Assembly (NCBI GenBank): GCA_002307035.1
Contig: DBTL01000020.1
Span: 1 to 30,472, forward strand
Direction of reading: 5' to 3'
Length of the DNA: 30,472 nt
Source: Bacteroides sp. UBA1317
GTDB lineage: Bacteria; Bacteroidota; Bacteroidia; Bacteroidales; Bacteroidaceae
The notes beneath the pieces are model-generated. The model was not told the DNA's origin, did no database searches, and saw only the letters and a program-made list of their open reading frames with translations. Within the stretch, counting starts at the first letter, position 1, and the number at the start of each line of letters is the position of its first letter. The position numbers were made by a program, and so were the translations under genes. Below are positions 1 through 8,931 of the stretch, piece after piece.

Positions 1-27
1 TAGATATAGTAATTGGACGCTTACATA

Positions 28-798
28 TTATCCTTCAATGTTTTGAACTTCTGCTTCTTTCACCTTTTGGAAAAGGTCGGATGCAAAAACGAAATTATTC
101 AAGCGAGTATTTGGTGAGGTGAAAATATCATCTTTCGTACCTTCCCATTCTTTGTGGCCATCAAAAATAAAAATAATTTTCTCTCCAATTCCCATAACCG
201 AATTCATATCATGAGTATTGATGATGGTGGTCATGTTATATTCTCTTGTGATATCTTGTATTAGTTCATCAATAACCAGAGAGGTTTTAGGATCTAATCC
301 AGAGTTTGGCTCATCGCAAAACAAATACTGAGGTTGAAGCACAATGGATCGGGCGATGGCTACTCGTTTTTGCATACCTCCGCTTATTTCGCCTGGAAAT
401 TTATCTTTGGCCTCGGTAAGGTTTACACGTTCTAGGCAAGAGAGAGCTCTTCTTTGTCTGTCTCTTAACGTGTCGTTGCTGAACATATTGAGAGGAAACA
501 TCACATTCTCGAGCACGCTCATTGAATCAAATAATGCAGCACTTTGAAAAATCATACCCATCTCGCGTCGAAGATGCTTCTTCTCATTTTTGCTCATCGT
601 TAGAAAGTTACGTGTATCATATAATAACTCTCCTTTATTTGGGGTGAGCAGTCCTACAATACATTTCATTAAAACGGTTTTTCCCGAACCACTCTGTCCA
701 ATGATTAAATTTGTTTTGCCGTTTTCAAACGTAACATTGATGTCTTTCAATACGTCTTTATCTTCAAATGACTTATAGAGTCCTTTTACTTCGATCAT
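28..798 (-). CDS. mlaF: Mla-type ABC transporter ATP-binding protein (MlaF family)
   Basis: Cytoplasmic ATPase of a predicted phospholipid ABC transporter that keeps outer-membrane lipid asymmetry. All nucleotide-binding motifs are visible in the 256 residues: Walker A GQSGSGKT at 34-41, Q-loop Q85, signature ISGGM at 138-142, Walker B LFCDEP at 159-164 and switch histidine H196. The PNSGLDP segment after Walker B is typical of MlaF/Ttg2A rather than amino-acid importers. Its ATG overlaps the stop of the upstream permease gene by four bases (ATGA), so the two are translationally coupled. The MCE-domain substrate protein (MlaD) that usually completes the complex is not in the window; it may lie beyond position 1 or elsewhere. 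Function is inferred from the family. Confidence 0.88.
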   Translation of the reverse strand: MIEVKGLYKSFEDKDVLKDINVTFENGKTNLIIGQSGSGKTVLMKCIVGLLTPNKGELLYDTRNFLTMSKNEKKHLRREMGMIFQSAALFDSMSVLENVMFPLNMFSNDTLRDRQRRALSCLERVNLTEAKDKFPGEISGGMQKRVAIARSIVLQPQYLFCDEPNSGLDPKTSLVIDELIQDITREYNMTTIINTHDMNSVMGIGEKIIFIFDGHKEWEGTKDDIFTSPNTRLNNFVFASDLFQKVKEAEVQNIEG

Positions 799-1538
799 CC
801 CATTAAAAGTTTAGTTAATACCAAATCGGCAAATAGAATAAGTACGCTACTCGTTACTACAGAGTCTGTAGACGCTTTTCCTACTTCTATGGAACCCCCT
901 TCGACAGTGTAGCCGAAAAAGGCAGACACGCTTGCAATAATAAAAGCAAAGAATAGTGACTTGATAATTCCACACCAGACAAACCACTCGACAAACATGT
1001 ATTGTAATCCATACTCTAAGTCACTAGCCATCATGATTCCTCCGAACCAACAGGTTGCAAAGGCACCGATGATTCCGGCAAAGATACTGAAGGTGACCAA
1101 TATAGGAATAATGGTAACTAGCGCTGCTATTTTAGGAAGAATAAGGTGGCAGGCAGGATTTATTCCCATTATTTCAAGCGCGTCAATTTGCTGAGTTATG
1201 CGCATCGTTCCTAGCTCTGAGGCAATGTTTGAACCCACTTTACCCGCTAGAATAAGGCACATGATAGATGATGAGAATTCCAATAACATAATTTCGCGGG
1301 TTACGTATCCCACTGTCCATCGAGGCATCCAAGGGCTTTCGATATTCAACTTTATCTGTATTGTAATTACTGCACCTATAAAAAAGGAGATTAGAAGTAC
1401 AATGCCGATGGAATTTATCCCCAGCTGCTCTATTTCTTTGATGTATTGTTTGAAGAACATACGCATCCTTTCCGGACGAGAAAATGTCCGGTTCATCAGT
1501 ATGATATATCTTCCTACAGTTTTTAGTGCTTTAATCAT
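795..1538 (-). CDS. mlaE: Mla-type ABC transporter permease (MlaE family)
   Basis: Inner-membrane permease of the MlaE/YrbE family (247 residues from this start), partner of the ATPase with which it overlaps by four bases. It has an N-terminal amphipathic stretch, about five hydrophobic segments, and the conserved core around EFSSSIMCLILAGKVGSNIA and ELGTMRITQQIDALEIMGI, the region that meets the ATPase. The frame stays open to an earlier ATG at 1586, but a TACATTTG promoter box on the minus strand (1564-1557) lies between the two ATGs and predicts a transcript starting near 1550. I therefore prefer the ATG at 1538, from which the protein begins MIKALKTVG. Substrate (probably phospholipid) is inferred from the family. 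No MlaB or MlaC homologue is nearby. Confidence 0.88.
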   Translation of the reverse strand: MIKALKTVGRYIILMNRTFSRPERMRMFFKQYIKEIEQLGINSIGIVLLISFFIGAVITIQIKLNIESPWMPRWTVGYVTREIMLLEFSSSIMCLILAGKVGSNIASELGTMRITQQIDALEIMGINPACHLILPKIAALVTIIPILVTFSIFAGIIGAFATCWFGGIMMASDLEYGLQYMFVEWFVWCGIIKSLFFAFIIASVSAFFGYTVEGGSIEVGKASTDSVVTSSVLILFADLVLTKLLMG

Positions 1539-1556
1539 ATCTCGTATATTTGTTTG

Positions 1557-1564
1557 CAAATGTA
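1557..1564 (-). promoter_or_regulatory. -7 promoter box for mlaE-mlaF
   Basis: TACATTTG on the minus strand matches the Bacteroides TAnnTTTG box exactly. It sits 18 bases before the ATG at 1538, giving a leader of about 12 bases. No convincing TTTG -33 element is seen at 18-21 bp. Confidence 0.45.
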
Positions 1565-1586
1565 CACTATTCCAGCTTATTTTCAC

Positions 1587-1594
1587 TACATTTG
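1587..1594 (+). promoter_or_regulatory. -7 promoter box for lptB
   Basis: TACATTTG on the plus strand matches TAnnTTTG exactly and is 18 bases before the lptB ATG at 1613. It is the same octamer as the divergent mlaE box 22 bp away, so the two promoters share their upstream DNA. The -33 region is weak. Confidence 0.5.
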
Positions 1595-1612
1595 CCGCTA
1601 AATAACAAGGAT

Positions 1613-2374
1613 ATGGAAGATAGCAGGATGGTTCTTCGTACTGAAGACTTGGTGAAAAAATATGGTAAACGTACCGTTGTGAGTCACGTTTCTATCAATG
1701 TAAAGCAAGGTGAGATTGTTGGCTTGCTGGGCCCGAATGGAGCTGGTAAAACGACATCTTTTTATATGACCGTAGGATTGATAACCCCCAATGAAGGGCG
1801 AATTTTCTTGGACGACTTGGAGATTACAAACTATCCGGTTTATAAACGTGCTCAGACAGGCATTGGCTATTTGGCACAAGAAGCCTCTGTTTTTCGTCAG
1901 ATGAGTGTGGAAGACAACATTGCTTCTGTTCTTGAAATGACCAACAAACCGAAAGAATATCAGAAAGACAAACTCGAGAGCTTGATTGCAGAATTCCGTT
2001 TGCAGAAAGTACGCAAAAATTTAGGAACCCAACTTTCTGGAGGTGAGCGCCGTCGTACGGAGATCGCTCGTTGCTTGGCCATTGATCCGAAATTTATTAT
2101 GCTTGATGAGCCTTTTGCCGGTGTAGACCCTATTGCCGTGGAAGATATTCAGCAAATAGTATGGAAGCTTAAAGATAGAAATATTGGCATCCTGATTACT
2201 GACCATAATGTACAAGAGACACTAAGTATTACAGATCGTGCTTATTTATTGTTTGAAGGGAAGATCCTTTTTCAAGGAACTCCGGAAGAACTTGCAGAAA
2301 ATAAAATTGTTCGTGAAAAGTATCTGAGTAATAGCTTTGTTTTGCGACGGAAGGATTTTCAACTTAAAGAGTAA
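1613..2374 (+). CDS. lptB: LPS export ABC transporter ATP-binding protein LptB
   Basis: ATPase that powers extraction of lipopolysaccharide from the inner membrane together with LptF/LptG. The 253 residues show Walker A GPNGAGKT at 40-47, Q-loop Q89, signature LSGGE at 141-145 followed by RRR, Walker B FIMLDE at 161-166 with the FAGVDP segment typical of LptB, and switch histidine H198. The frame is open back to 1550, but that would overlap the divergent promoters, so I start at 1613 behind AACAAGG; ATG 1628 (MVLRTEDLV) is an equally reasonable start. It diverges from mlaEF, so two envelope-lipid transporters share one control region. An OstA-like protein that could belong to the same pathway is encoded at 21958. 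Confidence 0.92.
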   Translation: MEDSRMVLRTEDLVKKYGKRTVVSHVSINVKQGEIVGLLGPNGAGKTTSFYMTVGLITPNEGRIFLDDLEITNYPVYKRAQTGIGYLAQEASVFRQMSVEDNIASVLEMTNKPKEYQKDKLESLIAEFRLQKVRKNLGTQLSGGERRRTEIARCLAIDPKFIMLDEPFAGVDPIAVEDIQQIVWKLKDRNIGILITDHNVQETLSITDRAYLLFEGKILFQGTPEELAENKIVREKYLSNSFVLRRKDFQLKE

Positions 2375-2678
2375 GCTCTGACTTTAAGGAAATAACTTGT
2401 TGTTTTAGCATTTTAAGACTTGGTAGGCCTTTTTACTGAAACTCTGTTGATAAATCTTATTTCGAAATTACAGTCTCTTACTTGGTGCTAATTGCTTGCT
2501 GTTTTATGTCTGTATCGTAATGCTTTGTGAACTGTGCAGGTAAGCAATCTCATCCTTTTCTAAAGAGTGCAAAATATCTCCTCATACTTCATAAAAGGTT
2601 TAGCTATAATATAAAAAAAAGAACCTTCTGTCAACACTTGTAACAAAAGGTTCTTCTAAATTTCCTAAGATTCTATAT
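2375..2678. other. Intergenic region between lptB and the RRM gene
   Basis: 304 bases, AT-rich, with no convincing ORF or RNA gene. The only clear element is the minus-strand terminator at its right end. No good terminator for lptB was found. Confidence 0.5.
2612..2655 (-). terminator. Rho-independent terminator of the RRM protein gene
   Basis: AAGAACCTT at 2619-2627 pairs with AAGGTTCTT at 2647-2655, extended by two more pairs past one mismatch. Read on the minus strand the hairpin is followed by a run of eight T, and it lies about 24 bases after the stop codon at 2679. Confidence 0.85.
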
Positions 2679-2924
2679 TTAGAATTTTGGTCTAGCTTCT
2701 TTAACTACCATTGCACGTCCTTCATATTCGGCTCCGTTCAATTCTGCGATTGCTTTTGCTGCTTCTGCATCATTGCCCATTTCTACGAAACCAAAGCCTT
2801 TAGACTTACCAGTTTCGCGGTCCATGATAACTTTAACTGAAGACACTGTTCCGTAATCTTCTAAGGTTTGTTGCAGATCTGCTTCCCTAACATTGTAGTT
2901 AAGGTTTCCAACGTAAATGTTCAT
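2679..2924 (-). CDS. Small RRM-family RNA-binding protein
   Basis: An 81-residue protein that is a single RNA-recognition motif and little else. RNP2 is IYVGNL at 3-8 and RNP1 is KGFGFVEM at 42-49; their aromatic residues (Y4, F44, F46) are the usual RNA-stacking positions. The last residues, EARPKF, form a short basic tail. Single-domain RRM proteins of this size are common in Bacteroidota, which lack recognisable Hfq, and some have been implicated in RNA-level regulation; cyanobacterial relatives respond to cold. It is a single-gene unit with its own terminator and an AT-rich upstream region. No clear promoter was found on the minus strand; the nearest is a one-mismatch box (TTCCTTTG) at 3091-3084. 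The RNA-binding call is firm; targets are unknown. Confidence 0.93.
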   Translation of the reverse strand: MNIYVGNLNYNVREADLQQTLEDYGTVSSVKVIMDRETGKSKGFGFVEMGNDAEAAKAIAELNGAEYEGRAMVVKEARPKF

Positions 2925-3275
2925 AATGAAAATAATAAAAAATGAATAAATAAAAATTTTCGGAAAAATAGATGGGTAATACTTTGAAGATCAAAACGAC
3001 AGAGAGTTTACAAAGGCGCCTATTAAACGGAGAGTAAAAACTTGTAATCGAAATCGTGAAACTAATTCATCATTATTCCGCCACAAAGGAAAGCATTTAT
3101 TTTCAATAAGTGTTCTTTTTTTTGTGTTTTCTTTATCATTCTTGCTTTTTTTCACCATCTGCTCCCTAATATTTGCTCTTCCTGTTGTATAACAGTTCCG
3201 AACTTGATGCACAACAGCCCTATTTTCAGTGCATTAAGTTCATTCTCCACTACCTTTGCAAAAAAACAAAGAGTT
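2925..3275. other. Divergent intergenic region between the RRM gene and the efflux operon
   Basis: 351 bases holding the 5' leader of the RRM gene (minus) and the efflux-operon promoter (plus, box at 3251-3258). It contains T-rich tracts at about 3115-3151 and no convincing coding frame. Short open frames here lack support. Confidence 0.5.
3251..3258 (+). promoter_or_regulatory. -7 promoter box of the RND efflux operon
   Basis: TACCTTTG matches TAnnTTTG, 18 bases before the ATG at 3276. It excludes the upstream in-frame ATGs near 3204 as starts. The -33 element is poor. Confidence 0.5.
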
Positions 3276-4595
3276 ATGAGACAGATAAGAAACATTACGT
3301 TAATCATGGTTTTGATCGTTTTGAGCCCGTTTGCAATTCAGGCACAAGAAGGTCAAATGTCTATTTCGTTGAATCAAGCTATTGACTCAGCTATGTTACA
3401 CAATGAATCTCTGCGGCAAGCTACACTAAATGCAAAGATAGCCAAAGAAGAGAGTTTGGGGGCTAATGCCGTCTTTATGCCCCAGGTAGGGCTTTCGTAT
3501 AACGCTTATTTTACGAACAATCCTCTCAATGCTTTTGGTTTCAAATTGCAAGAACAAAGTGTAACGGCCGCCGACTTTGATCCGGCAAAGCTAAACTATC
3601 CCGGCTTTAACAAAGATTTTTCTGCTCAGATAGAGGTTACTCAGCCCATTTTTAATATGGATGCTATTTATCTGAGAAGTAGCGCGCGCGATTATCATCA
3701 GATGCAAGAATGGAGTCGTAAACGGGCTGAAGAATATTTGTTGTTTCAGGTTAAGAAAGCTTATCTTGAGGTAAGGCTGGCTTATCAAAATAAAGAAGTA
3801 ATAGCGAAAGCACTTGAGACAGCTGATGCTTTTTTGAAGCGAGCCGAAGATATGTATGAGCAAGGTCTTATACAGAAGGCCGATTTGCTCGATGCCAGAG
3901 TGTTTCAAAGTAGAATGAGAACGGATTTCCAAACAGCGAAGAGCAATATTATTAATAGTTCTGACCAATTGGGGCTTTTAATGGGTAAGCAACCAGGTAT
4001 TGCTTATGTCGTAGATGCGGTGCGCTTTTCAACGGAATCTGTTAGAAGCTTGAACTTGAGCTATCGTACTGATATACTTGCTTATGAAGCAGGGTTATCA
4101 GCTGCTAAAAATAAACTACGCGCCGACAAGATGTCGTTGATTCCTCGTATAAACGCTTTTGGAAATTATCAATACAATGATGTGAAGCCGTTTCGTTTTA
4201 GTTCCGATAGTTACTTTGCCGGGGTGCGTCTGTCGTGGAAGATATTCTCGGGCACACAAGACTGGCACAAAATAAAGGCTTCTCAATTGGAATGTGATAA
4301 GGTTGCAAGTCGATTAACCGAGACCAAGTCGCAAGCTGAAGTGGAATATCAGAAGAATCTGCGTCAACTCAGTGATTTAGACTACGAAATGAAGCAAGCT
4401 GATTCGATGGTGTCACAAGCTGAAGAAGGGCTTACGATTCAGACAGATCGTTACTCTCAAGGGCTTTCTTCTACCTCAGATTTGCTTCGTGTGCAGACTC
4501 AGTTAGCCCAAACCGGTTTGATGCGTGAAATGGTCTACTTTAAAAAAGACCTCACCATCGCCTATCTTGCTTTTATAACATCTTCTAACGAATAA
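3276..4595 (+). CDS. TolC-family outer-membrane efflux protein
   Basis: Outer-membrane channel of a tripartite efflux system, 439 residues from this start. The N-terminus is a signal peptide (hydrophobic to about residue 20, probable cleavage after IQA at 23). The rest is largely helical with the internal duplication of OEP proteins: SLNQAIDSAMLHNESLRQA opens the first repeat, and LSYRTDILAYEAGLSAAKNK followed by PRINAFGNYQYND the second. The frame extends to 3204, but that start would add 24 residues before the signal peptide and precede the promoter box, so I use 3276. It is the first gene of an operon; the adaptor lipoprotein gene starts 14 bases after its stop. Substrate cannot be read from the sequence. 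Confidence 0.92.
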   Translation: MRQIRNITLIMVLIVLSPFAIQAQEGQMSISLNQAIDSAMLHNESLRQATLNAKIAKEESLGANAVFMPQVGLSYNAYFTNNPLNAFGFKLQEQSVTAADFDPAKLNYPGFNKDFSAQIEVTQPIFNMDAIYLRSSARDYHQMQEWSRKRAEEYLLFQVKKAYLEVRLAYQNKEVIAKALETADAFLKRAEDMYEQGLIQKADLLDARVFQSRMRTDFQTAKSNIINSSDQLGLLMGKQPGIAYVVDAVRFSTESVRSLNLSYRTDILAYEAGLSAAKNKLRADKMSLIPRINAFGNYQYNDVKPFRFSSDSYFAGVRLSWKIFSGTQDWHKIKASQLECDKVASRLTETKSQAEVEYQKNLRQLSDLDYEMKQADSMVSQAEEGLTIQTDRYSQGLSSTSDLLRVQTQLAQTGLMREMVYFKKDLTIAYLAFITSSNE

Positions 4596-4609
4596 AAAAT
4601 AATATAGAT

Positions 4610-5704
4610 ATGAAAAAGTCAAAGATTTCCTTGCTAAGTGCATTGATTGTTTCGAGTATGCTAATCACTGCTTGCTCTGGTGGAGCAGATAAAAAAACAA
4701 ATAACAACACTCCTGTTGCGGTGGTAACAGTCACTCCTATATCTCAAAATGAACGAGGGATAGTGGCTAACGGTCAGATACGATCCAAAGAGACTGCCCG
4801 CCTTGGTACTCGTATGATGGGATCGGTTACTTCTATTCGTGTGAAAAAGGGAGATAAAGTTTCAAAAGGACAGCTCTTGCTAACTATCTCCGACGAAGAA
4901 CTTGGAGCAAAGAAGGCACAGACAGAAGCTATGATTCGAGAAGCGGAGGCTGCTTATAATCAGGCGAAGAAAGATGAGGAGCGTTTTGCTACTCTTTATG
5001 CCCGTAAGAGCGTTTCGGCTAAAGAGTATGAGAATGTTAATCTACAGTTTCTGTCGATGAAGTCGAAATTGGAAATGGCTCGTCAAATGAAGAGAGAAGT
5101 AACTGCCAATCAGGCATATACACAAATATCTGCTCCTTTTAGCGGCATCGTGTCGCAAATAAATATTGATTTGGGAGCATTGGCTAGTCCGGGCATGCCA
5201 CTTATCGTAGTAGAAAAGGGAGGTGAGTTGGTCGTAGAAAGTTCGCTTACAGAGTCGGACATAAATAAGGTTGAAAAAGGAATGAAAGCCACCGTACGAG
5301 TAAAGTCAGCTAACCTAGTGTTTGAAGCTCCCATTATTGAGAAAAGCCAATCGTCAGTAGAAAGTGGTGGGCAGTATAAGATTACCATCCAGGTTCCGGC
5401 CGCCGAGAAGTCAAAAGTTTATTCGGGTATGTATGCCAATGTGTTTGTTTCTGTTGCCAAAGATCGGAATGAACAGCAATCGAACAATTTATTGATACCT
5501 ACCGCTGCATTGCTCGATAAAGATGGTTTATCCGGAGTTTTCGTCGTTTCATCCTCACAAACGGCTATGCTTCGTTGGGTACGCACCGGACAAGTGATGG
5601 GAGATTATACCGAAATACTTTCCGGATTGCAGAAAGAAGATCGGATCATCCTTTCTGACGGAAAGAGACTAGAGAATGGAACAAAAGTTGAATTAAAGAA
5701 ATAA
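4610..5704 (+). CDS. RND efflux periplasmic adaptor (membrane fusion) lipoprotein
   Basis: Adaptor bridging the RND pump and the TolC-like channel, 364 residues. A lipoprotein signal ends at LITAC (C22), so it should be anchored in a membrane with the bulk in the periplasm. After a linker come the first lipoyl half (about 63-95, GSVTSIRVKKGDKVSKGQLL), an alpha-helical hairpin (about 97-165), the second lipoyl half (YTQISAPFSGIVSQINIDLG), a beta-barrel and a membrane-proximal domain ending in VELKK. This order is standard for AcrA/HlyD-type adaptors. It sits 14 bases after the channel gene and 8 bases before the pump gene. Confidence 0.93.
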   Translation: MKKSKISLLSALIVSSMLITACSGGADKKTNNNTPVAVVTVTPISQNERGIVANGQIRSKETARLGTRMMGSVTSIRVKKGDKVSKGQLLLTISDEELGAKKAQTEAMIREAEAAYNQAKKDEERFATLYARKSVSAKEYENVNLQFLSMKSKLEMARQMKREVTANQAYTQISAPFSGIVSQINIDLGALASPGMPLIVVEKGGELVVESSLTESDINKVEKGMKATVRVKSANLVFEAPIIEKSQSSVESGGQYKITIQVPAAEKSKVYSGMYANVFVSVAKDRNEQQSNNLLIPTAALLDKDGLSGVFVVSSSQTAMLRWVRTGQVMGDYTEILSGLQKEDRIILSDGKRLENGTKVELKK

Positions 5705-5712
5705 CAATAGCC

Positions 5713-8700
5713 ATGAAAGAAGGATTTGCCGGCAAAATTGCCGGAGGCTTTTTACAAAGCAAGCTCTCGTTGCTGTTGATGGTTGCTTTTATGCTCATTG
5801 GAGTCTATAGTGTTTATTTGATTCCCCGAGAAGAAGAACCTCAGATAGAAGTTCCTGCGGCCGATATATTCATCGGTATGCCGGGAGCTACCCCTGCTGA
5901 GATGGAAACAAAAGTGGTGGCACCGCTTGAAAAAGCTTTGTCTAATGTGAATGGAGTGGAACACGTTATGTCCACCTCTATGTCTGATCAAGCTATGCTC
6001 ACGGTTCAATTTTATGTGGGGCAAAACCAAGAGAAATCGTTGGTAAACCTTTATAACGAATTGATTAAGAATATGGATAAGATGCCTCAGGGTGTCAGTA
6101 TGCCATTAATAAAGACACGTTCCATCAATGATGTTCCGGTGCTTGCCCTTACGCTCTGGAGTAAGAGCAGTAGTGACTATATGCTCAGACAACAAGCTGA
6201 ATTGCTGCGCAACGAAATCAAAAAGATCAAGAACGTTACCAACATTGATATCATCGGAGGTCGTTCTCGTGAGGTAAGTGTCACTATCGACAAAGATAAG
6301 TTGGCTGGGATGAATCTAGATTTGGCGGCCATAAGCCAGTATATGCAGGCAGCTAATTTTCAGATGCAGGCCGGTAATATCTATAGTGGTAATGAAACCT
6401 ACTCTGTATCATCAGGCAATTTTCTGAAAACCCGCGAAGATGTGGATAATCTGATTGTGGGAATGAATGAAGGACATCCGATCTATCTTTCTTCCATCGC
6501 TACTATAACCGAAGGCCCTTCGTCTACACCGATTCAATATGTTTCGTTCGGTTATGGCGCTGATGCGGCGAAAGATTTAAAGGAAAATAATGCTTCTGAT
6601 TACACAGCTGTAACGATTGCTATTTCCAAACAAGAAGGTACGGATGCCATGCACCTGTCCGAAAAGATATTAGATAAGGTAGAGCATCTCAAGAAAGAAT
6701 CAGTTTCCCCGGATATTAACATTTCCGTGACTCGTAATTATGGTGAATCGGCTTCTGAAAAAGTATCCGAGTTGCTTCTTCATCTCTTTGGAGCCATTGT
6801 AGCCGTAACACTATTTGTTATGTTGGCTATGGGTTGGCGCGGTGGTTTGGTTGTCTTTCTTTCTGTGCCTGTCACGTTTGCGCTGACTCTATTCGCTTAT
6901 TATTTCATGGATTATACACTGAATAGGATTACGCTTTTTGCTCTCGTGTTCGTAACGGGTATTGTGGTGGACGATTCCATTATTATAGCAGAAAACATGC
7001 ACCGACACTTTAAGATGAAGTATCTCTCACTCAGACAGGCTGCCATTTTTGCTATCAATGAAGTGGGCAATCCCACTATACTTGCTACACTGACAGTCAT
7101 TGCAGCCGTATTGCCTATGGCCTTTGTTTCAGGGTTAATGGGTCCTTATATGAGTCCGATGCCTATTGGTGCGTCTATTGCCATGACATTTTCTCTGATT
7201 GTAGCCTTGACACTTACTCCTTATCTGGGATATATTTTCCTTAAGCACAAGGATAGTAAAAAAGAGGGAGAGAAAGAGGAAAAAGAATACGATGCTTCTA
7301 GCTCTGCTTTCTATCGCTACTATGCGTGGTTTATGAATCCGATGCTTGCATCTCGCAAAAAACGTTGGGTGTTTATGCTTGTTACTTTGGCTCTTTTAAT
7401 TGGTTCGGTTTCTTTGTTTTTCTTCAAGGTCGTTCCTGTTAAGATGCTACCTTTTGACAATAAGAATGAGTTTCAGGTAGTGATTGATATGCCCGAGTCG
7501 GCTACATTGGAACAAACGGATGCTGTGACCAAAGAGATAGCCGCTTTTGTGGCCACTCAGCCCGAGGTAGTGAATTATCAAACTTATGTAGGTACTTCTG
7601 CACCTATCAGTTTCAATGGCTTGATGCGTCATTATGATTTGAGAAAGGGAGAAAATGTGGCCGATATCCAAGTGAACCTCACGGATAAGGGTGACCGTAA
7701 AATCCAAAGTCATGACATTGCTAAGAAGATGCGTAAACCGATTCAGGAGATTGCTCTTCGCTGGAATGCCAACGCTAAGATAGTAGAAGTCCCACCCGGA
7801 CCTCCTGTTTTATCTACAATTGTAGCCGAAGTATATGGTCCTAATTACGAGGAACAAATTAAAGTAGCCCGCCAGATCAAAAACATATTGAGTCAAACCG
7901 AAGGTATTGTAGACACTGATGTTTTGATAGAGGATGATCAGCAAGCACTTCGCTTTGCAGTAGATAAAGAAAAAGCGATGCTCAGGGGAGTAGCTCCGGC
8001 TAAAGTTACTGAAAACCTACGAGCAGCTATTTCAGGTAAAGATGTAGGTGTATTACATAAAGAAAATTCGTTGTCGCCCATCCCCATTCGTCTGGAGATG
8101 AATAACTCGGACAAGTCATCGGTGGAAGCATTGAAAAGCCTTCCTATACAGAGCATGAGTGGACAGGTCGTTCAATTAGGTGATATAGCCGAAGTGAAGG
8201 AAGAAGTAAAAGAGAAGAGCATCTGGCGTAAGGATCAGAAAAGGTTAGTGATGGTTACTGCCGATCTGGCGGGGGCATTAGAAAGTCCCGTGTATGCGAT
8301 GATGGATGTGAACAAGAAGCTCAAAGAGGTGAAACTCCCTGAGGGTTATGAGCTTAGTGTACTGAGTAATTCGCAACCTGAAAATGAAGATAACTATTCG
8401 ATGAAGTGGGATGGTGAGTGGCAAATCACTTACGAAGTGTTCCGTGACCTCGGCATAGCCTTTGCCATTGCAATATTGATTATTTATTTGCTCATTGTGG
8501 GTTGGTTTCAAAACTTCCTTGTACCTATCGTGATGCTCGCTGCCATACCGCTTTCCTTGATTGGGATAGTATTGGGGCATTGGATAATGGGAGCTTATTT
8601 CAGTGCAACATCCATGATCGGCTTCATTGCCTTGGCGGGTGTTATGGTGAGGAACTCTGTTTTGCTTATTGATTTCATCAATATTCGCCTTAAGGAGGGT

Positions 8701-8922
8701 ATTCCGCTCAAGCAAGCTATTCTGGAAGCTGGTGCGGTGCGTACGTTGCCTATTCTTCTTACAGCAGGTACGGTAGTGTTGGGTGCCATCGTTATCTTGT
8801 TTGATCCTCTTTTTCAAGGACTAGCCATTTCGTTGATGGGAGGAACAATCACATCGACTATCCTTACACTTGGGGTTGTACCGTTGCTTTATTTCAAAAT
8901 GTTGAGAAAAACAATTAAATAA
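5713..8922 (+). CDS. RND-family efflux transporter permease
   Basis: Proton-driven inner-membrane pump of 1069 residues, a usual RND length. It has the duplicated layout of one TM helix, a large periplasmic loop and five or six TM helices, twice. The proton-relay positions are present: D420 and D421 in TM4 (GIVVDDSIII), R980 at the place of AcrB K940 (VMVRNSVLL), and T1017 in the next helix. The adjacent aspartates in TM4 resemble drug/hydrophobe pumps more than CzcA/CusA metal pumps, but the REEEPQIEVP segment after TM1 marks a subgroup distinct from AcrB. A charged stretch rich in K and E (about 513-530) lies in the cytoplasmic loop between the halves. A PII-like gene follows after nine bases. 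Substrate unknown. Confidence 0.93.
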   Translation: MKEGFAGKIAGGFLQSKLSLLLMVAFMLIGVYSVYLIPREEEPQIEVPAADIFIGMPGATPAEMETKVVAPLEKALSNVNGVEHVMSTSMSDQAMLTVQFYVGQNQEKSLVNLYNELIKNMDKMPQGVSMPLIKTRSINDVPVLALTLWSKSSSDYMLRQQAELLRNEIKKIKNVTNIDIIGGRSREVSVTIDKDKLAGMNLDLAAISQYMQAANFQMQAGNIYSGNETYSVSSGNFLKTREDVDNLIVGMNEGHPIYLSSIATITEGPSSTPIQYVSFGYGADAAKDLKENNASDYTAVTIAISKQEGTDAMHLSEKILDKVEHLKKESVSPDINISVTRNYGESASEKVSELLLHLFGAIVAVTLFVMLAMGWRGGLVVFLSVPVTFALTLFAYYFMDYTLNRITLFALVFVTGIVVDDSIIIAENMHRHFKMKYLSLRQAAIFAINEVGNPTILATLTVIAAVLPMAFVSGLMGPYMSPMPIGASIAMTFSLIVALTLTPYLGYIFLKHKDSKKEGEKEEKEYDASSSAFYRYYAWFMNPMLASRKKRWVFMLVTLALLIGSVSLFFFKVVPVKMLPFDNKNEFQVVIDMPESATLEQTDAVTKEIAAFVATQPEVVNYQTYVGTSAPISFNGLMRHYDLRKGENVADIQVNLTDKGDRKIQSHDIAKKMRKPIQEIALRWNANAKIVEVPPGPPVLSTIVAEVYGPNYEEQIKVARQIKNILSQTEGIVDTDVLIEDDQQALRFAVDKEKAMLRGVAPAKVTENLRAAISGKDVGVLHKENSLSPIPIRLEMNNSDKSSVEALKSLPIQSMSGQVVQLGDIAEVKEEVKEKSIWRKDQKRLVMVTADLAGALESPVYAMMDVNKKLKEVKLPEGYELSVLSNSQPENEDNYSMKWDGEWQITYEVFRDLGIAFAIAILIIYLLIVGWFQNFLVPIVMLAAIPLSLIGIVLGHWIMGAYFSATSMIGFIALAGVMVRNSVLLIDFINIRLKEGIPLKQAILEAGAVRTLPILLTAGTVVLGAIVILFDPLFQGLAISLMGGTITSTILTLGVVPLLYFKMLRKTIK

Positions 8923-8931
8923 GAAAAGGTT

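Noticed and set aside
1539..1586. Upstream ATG extension of mlaE by 16 residues
   Set aside because: The minus-strand promoter box at 1557-1564 lies inside it, and the protein family begins near MIKALKTVG.
3115..3151. T-rich tracts upstream of the efflux operon as a possible terminator
   Set aside because: No stem precedes them on either strand.
3204..3275. Upstream extension of the TolC-like protein by 24 residues
   Set aside because: It would put a non-hydrophobic leader before a good signal peptide and precede the promoter box at 3251-3258.
8278..8817. A 179-codon open frame on the minus strand inside the RND pump gene
   Set aside because: It is antisense to strongly conserved TM10-TM12 coding sequence, has no family features and a composition (many H, N, Q, R) typical of a shadow frame.
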